A DNA stretch of 64,000 nt from Bacteroidota bacterium (GTDB lineage: Bacteria > Bacteroidota > Bacteroidia > AKYH767-A > 2013-40CM-41-45): the NCBI GenBank assembly GCA_016711505.1, contig JADJSV010000018.1, positions 1 to 64,000 of the forward strand. Direction: 5' to 3'. The notes beneath the pieces were generated by a model. The model was not told where the DNA came from and did no database searches. It worked only from the letters and a program-made list of their open reading frames with translations. The translations under genes were made by a program, and so were the position numbers. Every line of letters begins with the position of its first letter. Position 1 is the stretch's first letter. Below are positions 48,215 to 58,416 of the stretch, in pieces.

Positions 48215-48760
48215 TTAATTGTGAACTGCTGATGCCAGTTCCATCAACTTAGAGGAAATTTTAATTCCGTTATTTTTTACCGAGCTCATATTTATTTCAA
48301 AACGGATTTTATTGTTCTGATTAAACAAATTGATTCCCGAATTTCTTGTCTTACATCTGTCGTCTTCTGAAATAACAAGAACCCCTTTACCTGAATGTTT
48401 TCTGATTCTTTGATCGACCTTATTGTTATCAGTATTTGAAATAAAAATTACCTGGAAGCCGCTTGCATTACTATCGTCTGCCTGCTTTATCTCAACTTTC
48501 TGGCCATCTGCTGAACGTTGTGCTGCAAGAATTGTCAGTGCATCAAACATCTCTGATTCTCCTACAATACCAATTCTGATGACAGGCTTATTATTTTCAA
48601 TAGGCCACTCAACATACTTAATGAAATTCAACAGAAACATCGCCTTGATCCGGTATTCGTTTCCGTCAGGAACGGCATCGGAGCGATGACACGATATAAC
48701 CAGCAGGATGCTTAAAAGCACCTGACGGATAAAACGTGATATGTTGTTTCTCAAATTCAA
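48215..48760 (-). CDS. YfiR family periplasmic protein
   Basis: 181 residues of the YfiR/DUF4154 family: YRIKAMFLLNFIKYVEWP, IRIGIVGESEMFDAL, VIFISNTD, GVLVISEDDRC and NKIRFEIN. In Pseudomonas, YfiR is a periplasmic repressor of a diguanylate cyclase that responds to redox and envelope signals. Here the same type of domain lies between a TonB receptor and a hybrid kinase, so it may link outer-membrane state to the kinase. The N-terminus has a signal peptide with a possible lipobox (VISC, Cys24). It starts 12 nt after the receptor stop. Confidence 0.85.
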   Translation of the reverse strand: MNLRNNISRFIRQVLLSILLVISCHRSDAVPDGNEYRIKAMFLLNFIKYVEWPIENNKPVIRIGIVGESEMFDALTILAAQRSADGQKVEIKQADDSNASGFQVIFISNTDNNKVDQRIRKHSGKGVLVISEDDRCKTRNSGINLFNQNNKIRFEINMSSVKNNGIKISSKLMELASAVHN

Positions 48761-48772
48761 CTTTCTTCTTAC

Positions 48773-50746
48773 TTATTTTTTAATTAAACTATAATTCAGT
48801 CGTATCTGTAACTCTCTTCCGCCACCGGGTAATGGTGCATGGTCGCCGTTGTATGGCTGAATATAAATTACGTCTTCATCCAGCAGATTGAATATTCCAA
48901 ATTGCGCTGTTAAACCTTTTGTGAAAAAATTGTCTGCTGAAACATTCGCATTTACATAAATTGTCTCCGGGTGTATAGTTACCAGGTCGCCTTTACTCCT
49001 CGATATTGAATACCTCTTAGAATTAAAAGTAAGAGAAGGTGACAAAGTAATTGCGGAACCGATATTCCAGTTGCTGATAATATTTAATTTGTGTGCAGGA
49101 AATGCCAGATTTAAATTTTCGCCATTCTTCGGATTATATTCTTCGGCAACCTTGTGTCCTTCTGTGGTATAAAATGAATAATTGATCATAGCAAACCACT
49201 TGTTGGCTTTCCATTTATAGTCCAGCTCAATACCCCGAGTTCCTGCACGACCTTCGTTTTTATACATCTCCATACTTGTTCCGGGATCATAAGAAAATAT
49301 GATCGGGTCTTTTGTAGTAATGTCATAAATATTGGTCGTCAGATATGAATTTCTGCCAAGCCTGACACCGCCTTCCAGCTCCATCACATATGTGTATTCC
49401 GGTTTGATTGACCAGTTCAGATTGATGTTCTCAACAGATGGTGCACGATAACCAATCCCATACAAAGTTTTCACGTGAAACTTTTCCCATGTCTTTGTTA
49501 TACCAATCCGCGGTACAAAAGAAGTTCCATAATATTTGTTGTAAGAAATTCTGCTACCTAAAGTAAAGTTTACAATTTTTGTCTTGGCCAGAGCCTGAAC
49601 GTTTCCGCCGTAATTATAGTTTTCAAATTTCTTGTTGCCATCAGTAAATGTTGAACCCTCAAGTCGGTTTGTTGCTAACAATGTTGTATACTGAATTCCG
49701 CCTGTGATATTCACTTTTTTCGAAGGGTCTATTGCATAATTTAAATATGCCTGATTCTTATTGCTTGTAACATCATACGGTTCAAAAGTATCACCCGAAG
49801 AATCATCATTATAGTACCAGGGATGTTCGAATTTAATTTTTACACCAGGTGTAAACTTCCATTTTCCGATATTGTATTCAACTTTTGCATTTATTGCAGA
49901 ATTAAAAAAGCGGCTTCTGTATGCTTGCGAATAGACTTCGTCATATCCATCTCTCTGAAGTATTTTATAATTATCACAAAATGCAATGATGCTGAATTTA
50001 CGATATGAATAATCAACCCGATATTGTTCAGAGTTCATCGCTGACAGATTTTGCAGAGAATAGGCATTGCCGTAATTGTCAATGTAATCTCTGTCACTTC
50101 TGATAAATTTGCTTTGATATGTTGAAATTGCAAGATGTGAATTGGTCCATTTCTTTCCGAATGCAGCAGAAACTCCACTTGAAGCATGCGCAGAACTGTA
50201 AGATGAGTATTGTGCATCAACTAAAACACCGTCGAGGTCGTTGTTTACTGTGATCACATTTATAACTGCATATTCTGCATATCCACCATAAATAGCAGAA
50301 CCGGGACCACGAATAATTTCAATGCGTTTAATCTGACCGACAGGATAGTGTCCGCCAAACTGAAGTGTAGAGTAGAGGTCTTCATTCATTTCAAGACCAT
50401 CCCATAACATGAGAACTTTGCCTTCATGTGCCCAGTTTCCCCGGACACCTATTCCTACTATCCCTTCTACATCGACACCAAAATCAAATCCGGGAATTAA
50501 TTGCAATACCTGCATCAAATCCCTCGCTCCTGACTTTAAAATCTCATCTCTTGTAACAACCGTTACAATCCCCGATGACTCTCTTCCTATTTCGGGCTGA
50601 TCTGAAACCACAGAAACGCTGACATTCATAAGCTGTTCCAATGACATCTTATAAAACGGTACCGAATCTGTTAACGCTCCTTCACCCTCTGCTAAAGCAA
50701 TATTTGCGCAGAAAAGGCAGAATAATATTAATTTGAATTTTCGCAT
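48773..50746 (-). CDS. TonB-dependent receptor
   Basis: An outer-membrane receptor of about 657 residues. Start at the ATG at 50746 (MRKFKLILFCLFCANIALAE) gives a normal signal peptide; the longer reading begins with TTG at 50785. The plug domain has SGIVTVVTRDEILKSGARD, VLQLIPGFDFG, RGNWAHEGKVLMLWDGLEMN and IKRIEIIRGPGSAIYGG. The beta-barrel ends LQIRLNYSLIKK. No CarboxypepD_reg or SusD partner is present. Co-transcription with YfiR and kinases suggests that it feeds a signalling path or is sensed with it, rather than taking up glycans. Confidence 0.9.
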   Translation of the reverse strand: MRKFKLILFCLFCANIALAEGEGALTDSVPFYKMSLEQLMNVSVSVVSDQPEIGRESSGIVTVVTRDEILKSGARDLMQVLQLIPGFDFGVDVEGIVGIGVRGNWAHEGKVLMLWDGLEMNEDLYSTLQFGGHYPVGQIKRIEIIRGPGSAIYGGYAEYAVINVITVNNDLDGVLVDAQYSSYSSAHASSGVSAAFGKKWTNSHLAISTYQSKFIRSDRDYIDNYGNAYSLQNLSAMNSEQYRVDYSYRKFSIIAFCDNYKILQRDGYDEVYSQAYRSRFFNSAINAKVEYNIGKWKFTPGVKIKFEHPWYYNDDSSGDTFEPYDVTSNKNQAYLNYAIDPSKKVNITGGIQYTTLLATNRLEGSTFTDGNKKFENYNYGGNVQALAKTKIVNFTLGSRISYNKYYGTSFVPRIGITKTWEKFHVKTLYGIGYRAPSVENINLNWSIKPEYTYVMELEGGVRLGRNSYLTTNIYDITTKDPIIFSYDPGTSMEMYKNEGRAGTRGIELDYKWKANKWFAMINYSFYTTEGHKVAEEYNPKNGENLNLAFPAHKLNIISNWNIGSAITLSPSLTFNSKRYSISRSKGDLVTIHPETIYVNANVSADNFFTKGLTAQFGIFNLLDEDVIYIQPYNGDHAPLPGGGRELQIRLNYSLIKK

Positions 50747-50907
50747 ATGAATAACTTCTCCAATGGAATTAATGCCATTGTCCAAAATTATTATACACGG
50801 TAAGTGAAAGGATGTTTATTAATGAAATTTATAGAGGGTCTCATACCTTACAACTGTAAGATTTTACCAAAAATTAAAAATAATTCCGGCTGTATTTATT
50901 GACGTCT

Positions 50908-50945
50908 ACTTCATTGCCGTCTGCTTTAGCTGACGGAAGAAAAAA
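50908..50945. repeat. GCTTTAGCTGACGG repeat 3' of the giant PKD gene
   Basis: CCGTCTGCTTTAGCTGACGG forms a short stem; the flanks ACTTCATTG and AAGAAAAAA match the pair at 23927-24079. It lies 6 bases from the stop of the PKD gene on the minus strand. Confidence 0.6.
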
Positions 50946-50951
50946 TGATTT

Positions 50952-53900
50952 TTATTGTTTCAAAATAACAGACTTCCACTCATGTTCCTTATTCGTTACC
51001 CTGACAAAATAAGCTCCCTGAGCAAGCAGTGTAAGATCCAGTTTCCAGATAGCACCTGACAGATTATGTTTTTCTGTTTTCGAAATTAAAACCTGTCCAA
51101 CAAGATCTATCAATTGAATTGAAATTTCACCGTTAACTGATCTGTCAGATTGAATAAATAATTCATTGGTTGCCGGATTCGGATAAATTATAAAACTCAA
51201 CGGATCCAACAATTCATTTACTCCAACTAAAGAAACATGTGAAACAACAGAAACAGATGTACAACCATTAGCATTCGTTATCTCTACTGAATATGGTCCA
51301 GATAAAGTTGCTGTATATTGCTGATTGTTTGCACCGGATATCGGAATGCTATTGTAATACCATTGATAACTCACCGCCGATGTCGATGTTAAAACATTAC
51401 CGCTTTGTGTAAATGTTGGCTGTGCCGGCATTGCAGACACACTGATGAATGAAGTAACAGTAAGCGTGTCCGATCCGGAAGTATTACTGGCAATAAGTGT
51501 AACAGGATAAACTCCTGATGTGGAATAACAGATGTTTGTCGGTGATTCCAAGGTTGAAGTAGAAGGTGTTCCACCGGGAAACTGCCACGACCAGCTAACA
51601 GAATTAAGTGACAGGTCTACAAATGAAATGCAACTGCCTCCGCAAAGACTTGTATCGCTGCTGACGAAAGATGCTTGAGGTTTTGCATTACAATCTACAA
51701 CATGTATCAATGCTGATTGAGTTGATGTTCCCGTACATGAGCCATTCGAAACCGTAAGCGTTACGGAATAATTTCCAATTGTATTATAACAAACTGAATT
51801 CAGATTTCTTGCAATCGAAGCAGATGGATTACCGCCCGTTAATTGCCATTGCCAGTTTGTATTTGTTCCCGGAGTAAGATCTGTGTATGCAACACAATCG
51901 CCCGGACAAACAGAAGTTCTTGAAGCTGAAAAAGCCGGCTGCGGTGTACTCTTTATAATTACCATTGATGCTGCATACTTAGATGCTGAACATCCTTCCG
52001 CCGAAGTAGCCGTTAATAGAACGCTATAAGTACCTTCAACTGCATACAGATGCGACGGAGAAACAACTGTCGATGTGTTGCCATCACCAAAGTTCCAGGC
52101 ATAAGTGGCTGCACCTGTCGTTGAATTATTGAAGTTAATAGTTATACTATCACATGCACTTATTGTTGAAGAAGCAAAATTAACTGCCGGGTTTGGATTT
52201 ACATTTACTGTTATCGTTGTGTCATCAGTACAGTTTGCGGAGATGGCACTCAATGTTACGTTGTAAGTTCCCGGAGAAGTGTAGAAATGCGAAGGTGAAG
52301 AAACAGATGATGTAAGACCATCATCAAAACTCCAGTTGTAGGATGTGATCACACCGCCATTCATAGTTGAAGCATTCTGGAAGTGAACGCTGTCGTATAA
52401 ACAAACATCACTTGTGCTGAATGATGAAAGCGGTGAAGCATAAACATTGATCAGAGAATTCTGAACCAGTGTATCTGCACAACTTCCCTGACTGGCAATG
52501 AGAGAAACAGTATATGTACCCGGAAGGTTATATTGGTGTATTGGATTTACTGCATTTGAAACAGGACTTCCATCACCGAAATTCCAGATGTAAGAAGGAG
52601 ACCCTGTGGTATTGTTTGTAAAAGTCACACTCTGATTTCCGCAGAACGTTGTTGCATCAGGTGTGAATGCTACAACCGGTCCGGCAGATACAGTTACTGA
52701 AATTGTTGTATCATCAACACAATGCGGAGTAATGATTGAAAGGAGCACATTGTATGTTCCCGCTGCAGTATAATAATGTGGCGAAGAAATTTGTGAAGAG
52801 AAATTTCCATCTCCATAATTCCAGGTATAATTCGTGATCGGTTCACCATTGCCGCTCGATAAATTTGTGAACCTAACCGTGTCTCCGATACAAACATTCG
52901 CAGTTGTGAAAGAACTTAGAGGTGCATTATAAACTGTTAAATAATTTGTCCTTACAAGCGTATCGGAACACGAGCCTTGTGAAGCAATCAATGAAACAGT
53001 ATATGTTCCTGCCGAAGCATAAGTATGAGTTGGTGACGCAGTTGATGATGTTGGTGAACCGTCACCAAAGTTCCACGTGTAACTTGGTGAACCTGTCGTT
53101 GTATTTATGAAAGATGCATTCAATGGTCCACAAGAAGTAAGAGTTGGAGTGCTGAAATCAACAACCGGTCCCGGTGAAACTGTTACTGTTATCGTTGTAT
53201 CATCAACACAATGCGCAGTTATAATTGAAAGTAAAACATTGTAGGTTCCTGCAGCAGTGTAGTAATGTGACTGAGAAAACTGCGATGAAAAATTTCCATC
53301 GCCATAATTCCAGGTGTAATTCGTGATCGGCTCACCATTTCCATTCGACAAATTTGTAAATCTGACACTGTCGCCTAAACATACATTGTTTGTAGAAAAT
53401 GAACTTATAGGAGCATTGTAAATTGTAATATAGTTTGTGCGAACCAGGGTATCTGAACACGACCCTTGAGATGCAATTAATGTTACAGTGTAAGTTCCTA
53501 TTGCAGAATAAACATGTGTTGGAGTTGCTGCCGAAGAAGCAGGTGAGCCGTCACCAAAATTCCAGGTATATGTTGGCGAACCCGTTGTTGTATTTGTAAA
53601 TGTCGTTGAGAGCGAACCACAACCTGTTAATGCAGGTGCGCTGAAATTTACTAATGGTCCCGGTGATACTGTTACAGTGATCGTTGTATCATCAGTACAA
53701 TTTGCTGTTGATACGATCAGATTAACGTCATAGGTTCCGGCTGCTGTATAAAAATGTGGTGCTGTAACGGTTGATGAATTTCCATCATCATAGTTCCACG
53801 TGACACCGGTAATAGGGTCACCGTTTCCTGTAGAAAGATTTGTAAATCTTACCGAGTCACCGAGACAAACTGATGCTGTAGAAAATGAACTGGTAGGAAC

Positions 53901-56900
53901 TGTGCCGACTGAAATGTAATTTGTTCTGATCAGCGTATCAATGCAACTTCCCTGACCTGCAATGAGAGTAACAGTATATGTACCCGTCGATGAATAAGTA
54001 TGACTTGGATTTGCTGTACTACTCAGCGGACTTCCGTCGCCAAAATTCCAGCTATAAATTGTAGTACCTGTTGTAGTATTGGTAAAATTGGTTGTCAGAC
54101 TTCCACAACCATTTAGTGCTGACGCTGCAAAATTTACAACAGGGCCGGATAAAATATTTACCGTAATAGTCGTATCGTCTGTACACCCATTTGCTACGAC
54201 AGAAAGATGAACATCATATGTTCCGGGCGATGTGTATAAATGCGATTGAGTTGTTCCTGAAGCTGATGTTATAACAGTACCGTCATCAAAGTCCCAGGTG
54301 TAGGATGTAATTGTTCCCGATGATGCATTTGTAAATCGAATGCTGTCGCCAAGACAAGCTGATGTAACACTGCTGGTGAAAGATGCATTCGGACCTGCTC
54401 CAACCTGAATGTAATTGGTTCTTGTCAATGTGTCTGCACATGATCCTTGTGTAGCAATTAAAGTAACTGTAAAAGTTCCTGTTGTTGAATAAATGTGAGA
54501 CGGTGTTGCGCCCGTTGTGAATGGACTTCCATCACCAAAATTCCAGGAATATACCGGAGCCCCTGTAGTGGTATTGGAAAATGTAACCAATAGTGGTGCA
54601 CAACCTGTTGTGGTTAGTGTAGAAAAATTAACCACCGGTGCCGGACTTACTGTTATTGCAATTGTGGTATCGTCAGAACAGAATACAGATGAAGTAGTGA
54701 GCACGACATTGAATGTAGATGCAGTGGTAAAAGTATGTGTCGGACTAGCTGTGCCGGAAGCAGGACTTCCATCACCGAAATTCCAGGAGTAACTGTTTAT
54801 CGTTGATCCGTTACCAACCGATAGATTATTGAATGAAGCAACATCACCCAGACAAATAGTTGATGGTGCTGAAAAGGATGCAGTAGGAACAGGCCTTACG
54901 TTGATAATGTATGGTAGAGTAGCTGTTGTTGTACATCCACTATTTGATGCCGTAAGCGTTACTGTATATAATCCGTTTGTAGCGTAAAGATGTGTCGGAG
55001 CAACGGCAGATGACAATGGACTTCCATCACCGAAATTCCATGAATAAGATGTTGCACTGCTTGTGGTATTTGTGAAATCTACATTGTATGGCGCACATCC
55101 GAATGTGTCAACTGTAGCAAAGTTCACAGTAGGTGCTGAGAGAACTGTTACAGACTGAGTTGCACTTGCAGTACAACCACTATTATCGGTAACAGTCAGA
55201 GTAACTGTATATGAATTCGAAGATGAATAGGTATAAGACGGATTTTGAGATGATGATGTTCCTGATCCATCTCCAAAATCCCAGTCCCAGCTTGCAATGG
55301 ATCCTGAAGAAGCTGTTCCGGTTCCTGTAAAGTTTGTTGCACTTCCACTACAAACAGCGGAGGCAGAAATTGAAGCTGTAACTTGCGAAACCTGAACCTG
55401 AACAGGGAAACGTGTTGCGCCCGGACAAGCAGAAACATAATAAGTAATTTGTCCGCTGCTAAGTACAGGTGTTGTAAATGTTGTTCCGCTTCCAAGAAGT
55501 GTTCCGCCTACAGCCTGATTGAACCATGCAAACGTTGTTCCCGGAGGAACTGTGCCTGTTGTAGAAAATGAAAGTGTTGTTGAAGTTCCCGGACAGATGT
55601 AAACCGTAGAAGTAATTATGTGAAATGTATTTGTTTGTTGCGAAGGCATACCGGCACCACCTTTGGTAGCCCCGTTAGCTGGGAATTCAGATAAACTGCT
55701 TCCGTTTGTTGTACCATTATTTCCGCCATTTGCATTGCGGGTAATTGCACCACTGGATGCTGCAATATAACCACCGCCGCCACCACCTCCCGGTCCTTCA
55801 GTTTCTGATTCAAAAATAGCGACGCTCTGATTTCCGCCATTTCCGCCATTAGCATTTGCTGTAACACCGGAGATCAGTCCCGTTGCATCTAAAAATATTG
55901 TTCCGCCACCGCCACCACCGCCGGCACCATCTGTACCGGAACTGTTGGTTGAAATTCCATTATCGCCGTTTGAATTGATCTGACCACTACCTGAAATTGT
56001 GCTGTAACAAAGGAGATAAATTATACCGCCACCATTTCCACCGGCACCACCATAATTATTGTTTTGGTCACCGGCACCACCGCCTCCGCCCATAAAAATC
56101 TTTCCTGTTGAATAGTCAAGTGGATGGCCTCCTCTTCCGCCATTCTCCCTTCTTATATCTCCGCCCCAGATTGCATTTGTCGGTCCCTGAACCAGTGCAT
56201 TCTGGTTACTTGCTGAAAAAGAATATCCGCCCTTCCCTCCACCTGATGAATTCGATGAAGCAAAGCCACTGTATTCTAAATTCCATGCATTTGCCCAGGA
56301 TGCATTTGATACATCCGGTACTCCTCTTCCTGTCCAACCAAGTGTACCGCAATTGCCACCGCCACCGCCACCGGCATTGTGAGCATTCGCACCACCTCCG
56401 CCATTCAATGGCGCTCCTTTACAATATCTTCCAGACATACCATCATAGTCAGATGTATTTCCACCAATACCTTCGCCTTTTTCTGCTCCGAAAGTGCTGA
56501 GATTAAAAACATAATTCTGTATGCCATAATCAGTATTATTCTCGCCTGCATTTTGTCCGGCCCTGAAGCCTTTGCCAGTAGCATTAATTGTTCCGCCACT
56601 GTTAACTGTTATTCCATTTACAACTTCAAGGATCAATACACCACCTGTGCTTCCATTCCAAGGCGGACATGTCATAGATCCGCCTGACCCAACTGTTAAT
56701 GTAGTTAAACGTGGAACACGTACAACTTGTGTTCTGCCTGATGATGAATAACTATTCTTTAACTGACAGGCTGTTGTTATCTGAGTTGATGATGGCACAT
56801 CAGCCACTTCAAGAAATTCAAAGTTTCCGCAATTACCGTAAGAGATCAAACTGCCGTATGTCGTGTCATTAGCAGTTGTCATTGATGCACCTTGCATCTG

Positions 56901-57155
56901 AATGATGAAAATTAAATCGCCCGCAGCAAGTGGAGAACCAAGTGTTGCATTTAAAACACTTGATGCTACATTGAGGTTATTTGTTCCTGAAGATGCATCT
57001 GAGGTTAAAGTAGTGTAATCGTTAAGAATACTTGTGGTGCTTGTAGTCAAAGCGCCATTCTTTCCCATTTGAGCTTTGAGCAAAAAAGGAGTTAAAATAA
57101 AAGCAAAAAGAAGTGCGTACCGGACAAAAGTTCTTCCCGATATAAATTGGTTCAT
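50952..57155 (-). CDS. Giant T9SS surface protein with glycine-rich region and about 16 PKD modules
   Basis: 2,067 residues. A signal peptide (RYALLFAFILTPFLLKAQ) is followed by a domain with SILNDYTTLTSDAS and LIFIIQMQGA, then a glycine-rich region (about residues 240-530, many GGGGGG runs). About sixteen PKD modules with WNFGDGSP- or WNYGDGN-type cores follow. The protein ends with a T9SS type A sorting domain (FIIYPNPATNELFIQSD). From about residue 780 two PKD subtypes alternate: one with NTTTG...WNFGDGSP...QGSC-DTL-RTNY, the other with VCLGDSVRFTNLS...CxDDTTIT. Exported by T9SS, it should be a cell-surface adhesin or scaffold; no enzyme domain is seen. Frames are intact throughout. Confidence 0.92.
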   Translation of the reverse strand: MNQFISGRTFVRYALLFAFILTPFLLKAQMGKNGALTTSTTSILNDYTTLTSDASSGTNNLNVASSVLNATLGSPLAAGDLIFIIQMQGASMTTANDTTYGSLISYGNCGNFEFLEVADVPSSTQITTACQLKNSYSSSGRTQVVRVPRLTTLTVGSGGSMTCPPWNGSTGGVLILEVVNGITVNSGGTINATGKGFRAGQNAGENNTDYGIQNYVFNLSTFGAEKGEGIGGNTSDYDGMSGRYCKGAPLNGGGGANAHNAGGGGGGNCGTLGWTGRGVPDVSNASWANAWNLEYSGFASSNSSGGGKGGYSFSASNQNALVQGPTNAIWGGDIRRENGGRGGHPLDYSTGKIFMGGGGGAGDQNNNYGGAGGNGGGIIYLLCYSTISGSGQINSNGDNGISTNSSGTDGAGGGGGGGTIFLDATGLISGVTANANGGNGGNQSVAIFESETEGPGGGGGGGYIAASSGAITRNANGGNNGTTNGSSLSEFPANGATKGGAGMPSQQTNTFHIITSTVYICPGTSTTLSFSTTGTVPPGTTFAWFNQAVGGTLLGSGTTFTTPVLSSGQITYYVSACPGATRFPVQVQVSQVTASISASAVCSGSATNFTGTGTASSGSIASWDWDFGDGSGTSSSQNPSYTYSSSNSYTVTLTVTDNSGCTASATQSVTVLSAPTVNFATVDTFGCAPYNVDFTNTTSSATSYSWNFGDGSPLSSAVAPTHLYATNGLYTVTLTASNSGCTTTATLPYIINVRPVPTASFSAPSTICLGDVASFNNLSVGNGSTINSYSWNFGDGSPASGTASPTHTFTTASTFNVVLTTSSVFCSDDTTIAITVSPAPVVNFSTLTTTGCAPLLVTFSNTTTGAPVYSWNFGDGSPFTTGATPSHIYSTTGTFTVTLIATQGSCADTLTRTNYIQVGAGPNASFTSSVTSACLGDSIRFTNASSGTITSYTWDFDDGTVITSASGTTQSHLYTSPGTYDVHLSVVANGCTDDTTITVNILSGPVVNFAASALNGCGSLTTNFTNTTTGTTIYSWNFGDGSPLSSTANPSHTYSSTGTYTVTLIAGQGSCIDTLIRTNYISVGTVPTSSFSTASVCLGDSVRFTNLSTGNGDPITGVTWNYDDGNSSTVTAPHFYTAAGTYDVNLIVSTANCTDDTTITVTVSPGPLVNFSAPALTGCGSLSTTFTNTTTGSPTYTWNFGDGSPASSAATPTHVYSAIGTYTVTLIASQGSCSDTLVRTNYITIYNAPISSFSTNNVCLGDSVRFTNLSNGNGEPITNYTWNYGDGNFSSQFSQSHYYTAAGTYNVLLSIITAHCVDDTTITVTVSPGPVVDFSTPTLTSCGPLNASFINTTTGSPSYTWNFGDGSPTSSTASPTHTYASAGTYTVSLIASQGSCSDTLVRTNYLTVYNAPLSSFTTANVCIGDTVRFTNLSSGNGEPITNYTWNYGDGNFSSQISSPHYYTAAGTYNVLLSIITPHCVDDTTISVTVSAGPVVAFTPDATTFCGNQSVTFTNNTTGSPSYIWNFGDGSPVSNAVNPIHQYNLPGTYTVSLIASQGSCADTLVQNSLINVYASPLSSFSTSDVCLYDSVHFQNASTMNGGVITSYNWSFDDGLTSSVSSPSHFYTSPGTYNVTLSAISANCTDDTTITVNVNPNPAVNFASSTISACDSITINFNNSTTGAATYAWNFGDGNTSTVVSPSHLYAVEGTYSVLLTATSAEGCSASKYAASMVIIKSTPQPAFSASRTSVCPGDCVAYTDLTPGTNTNWQWQLTGGNPSASIARNLNSVCYNTIGNYSVTLTVSNGSCTGTSTQSALIHVVDCNAKPQASFVSSDTSLCGGSCISFVDLSLNSVSWSWQFPGGTPSTSTLESPTNICYSTSGVYPVTLIASNTSGSDTLTVTSFISVSAMPAQPTFTQSGNVLTSTSAVSYQWYYNSIPISGANNQQYTATLSGPYSVEITNANGCTSVSVVSHVSLVGVNELLDPLSFIIYPNPATNELFIQSDRSVNGEISIQLIDLVGQVLISKTEKHNLSGAIWKLDLTLLAQGAYFVRVTNKEHEWKSVILKQ

Positions 57156-57179
57156 TGGGGTGTGGACATTAACTTATTA

Positions 57180-57187
57180 CAAAAGTA
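57180..57187 (-). promoter_or_regulatory. TAnnTTTG -7 box of the giant PKD gene
   Basis: The minus strand reads TACTTTTG, a perfect -7 consensus, 24 bases before the ATG at 57155. No convincing TTG -33 element was seen. Confidence 0.45.
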
Positions 57188-57270
57188 CAAAAAGCCCGTG
57201 CCATTAGGTACTTAATTTGCTGAATTACCATACATTATCTGTTAATAATTACAGATTTCAGACAAAAGCT

Positions 57271-58416
57271 CTATTCCCAACGGAAAAAACGCACAGCAGC
57301 AGCATAAACTACGACTCCCCAAAGCACTAAAATCAGTATTTGAGTGGAGATATCGGCCAATCCTGCCCCTTCAAAGGCTACCCGTCGTAAGGCATCGTTC
57401 AGATATGTTAAGGGCAGAACATTGCTGATCACCTGCAGCCATTTCGGAAAAGCATCGATTGGAAAAAAAGTTCCGCAAAGGAGAAATTGAGGCAATGTAA
57501 TAATGTTGGCTATCGGAGGAATCACATTTTCAGATTTTGCAATCCCTGAAACTACAAATCCAAATCCCATAAAAACAATTAATCCAAGTGCCGATAAAAG
57601 TAACATCACAATTGCTGTCCATAGTCCGTGTATCAATGTGAATCCAAAAACAAAATGTCCTATAAATAGAATTACTGATGATCCCAGCAATTGAAAAACA
57701 AGACGACTTAGTGCTTCTCCTAAAATAATATATGGCCTTTTTATCGGAGTGGCAAAGAACCGTTTCAATACCATTGTTTGTCGCAGAGAATAAAACACAA
57801 ACGCTGTTCCAAAAACTGCTGCACTTAAAATAGAAAATCCAAGCTGACCGGGTAAAATGAAATCGATCATTTTATATTCTCTTCCGGTGACTTTCGTTTC
57901 ACGCAGTTCTGTGGGTCTTGTAGTTTCACGTGCAACTGCTATCGTGCTGCTATCAATAGAGCGGGAAACATTTTTATAGTATTCTAAATTTTGTTTGTCG
58001 ACTAAATTTGTGATCAGCGAACGAACAAACATTCCTTTCTCCCGTGAAGCCTGTGAAGTAATAATTTCTACTGCTTCCAAACCTGTTTCATCGGTATGGT
58101 CAAATTTCAAAATAGCATCTACCCTTCCTCTGTTCAGTCGTTCATTCAATTCAACAGTTGAAAGATTCTGCTTAAGTGCAATACCGGGTGAACTAATGAA
58201 CGAATGATAAATTGTTCCCGTTGTGTCGCTTTCAGGATCAATACCAACTTCCATTTTTATACTATTGCCATTGATAAAACCAAAAGCAACAATAAACACC
58301 AACGGAAATGCAATGCTGAATATAACTGCAGAAGGATTTCTGATTATCGAACGAAAACTTGCTATTGCAATAGCCTTCATCGCGCGGATCTGACTGTATT
58401 TTTTATTCTGCTCCAT
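57271..58416 (-). CDS. ABC-2 type transporter permease
   Basis: About 381 residues with one N-terminal membrane helix (AVIFSIAFPLVFIVAFGF), a periplasmic domain and five C-terminal helices. The C-terminal part has RQTMVLKRFFATPIKRPYIILGEA and the LCGTFFPIDAFPKWLQ...LPLTYLNDALR motif of DrrB/YadH-type ABC-2 permeases. I chose the ATG at 58416 because it overlaps the stop of the ATPase gene as TAATG; a Met at 58431 is also in frame. With the ATPase it forms an exporter for a drug, lipid or polymer; the substrate is unknown. Confidence 0.9.
   Translation of the reverse strand: MEQNKKYSQIRAMKAIAIASFRSIIRNPSAVIFSIAFPLVFIVAFGFINGNSIKMEVGIDPESDTTGTIYHSFISSPGIALKQNLSTVELNERLNRGRVDAILKFDHTDETGLEAVEIITSQASREKGMFVRSLITNLVDKQNLEYYKNVSRSIDSSTIAVARETTRPTELRETKVTGREYKMIDFILPGQLGFSILSAAVFGTAFVFYSLRQTMVLKRFFATPIKRPYIILGEALSRLVFQLLGSSVILFIGHFVFGFTLIHGLWTAIVMLLLSALGLIVFMGFGFVVSGIAKSENVIPPIANIITLPQFLLCGTFFPIDAFPKWLQVISNVLPLTYLNDALRRVAFEGAGLADISTQILILVLWGVVVYAAAVRFFRWE

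Noticed and set aside
52600..53900. Regularly spaced direct repeats suggestive of a CRISPR array
   Set aside because: They are coding repeats of the PKD modules, with a period near 500 bases and imperfect identity; no 24-37 base repeats with unique spacers are present.
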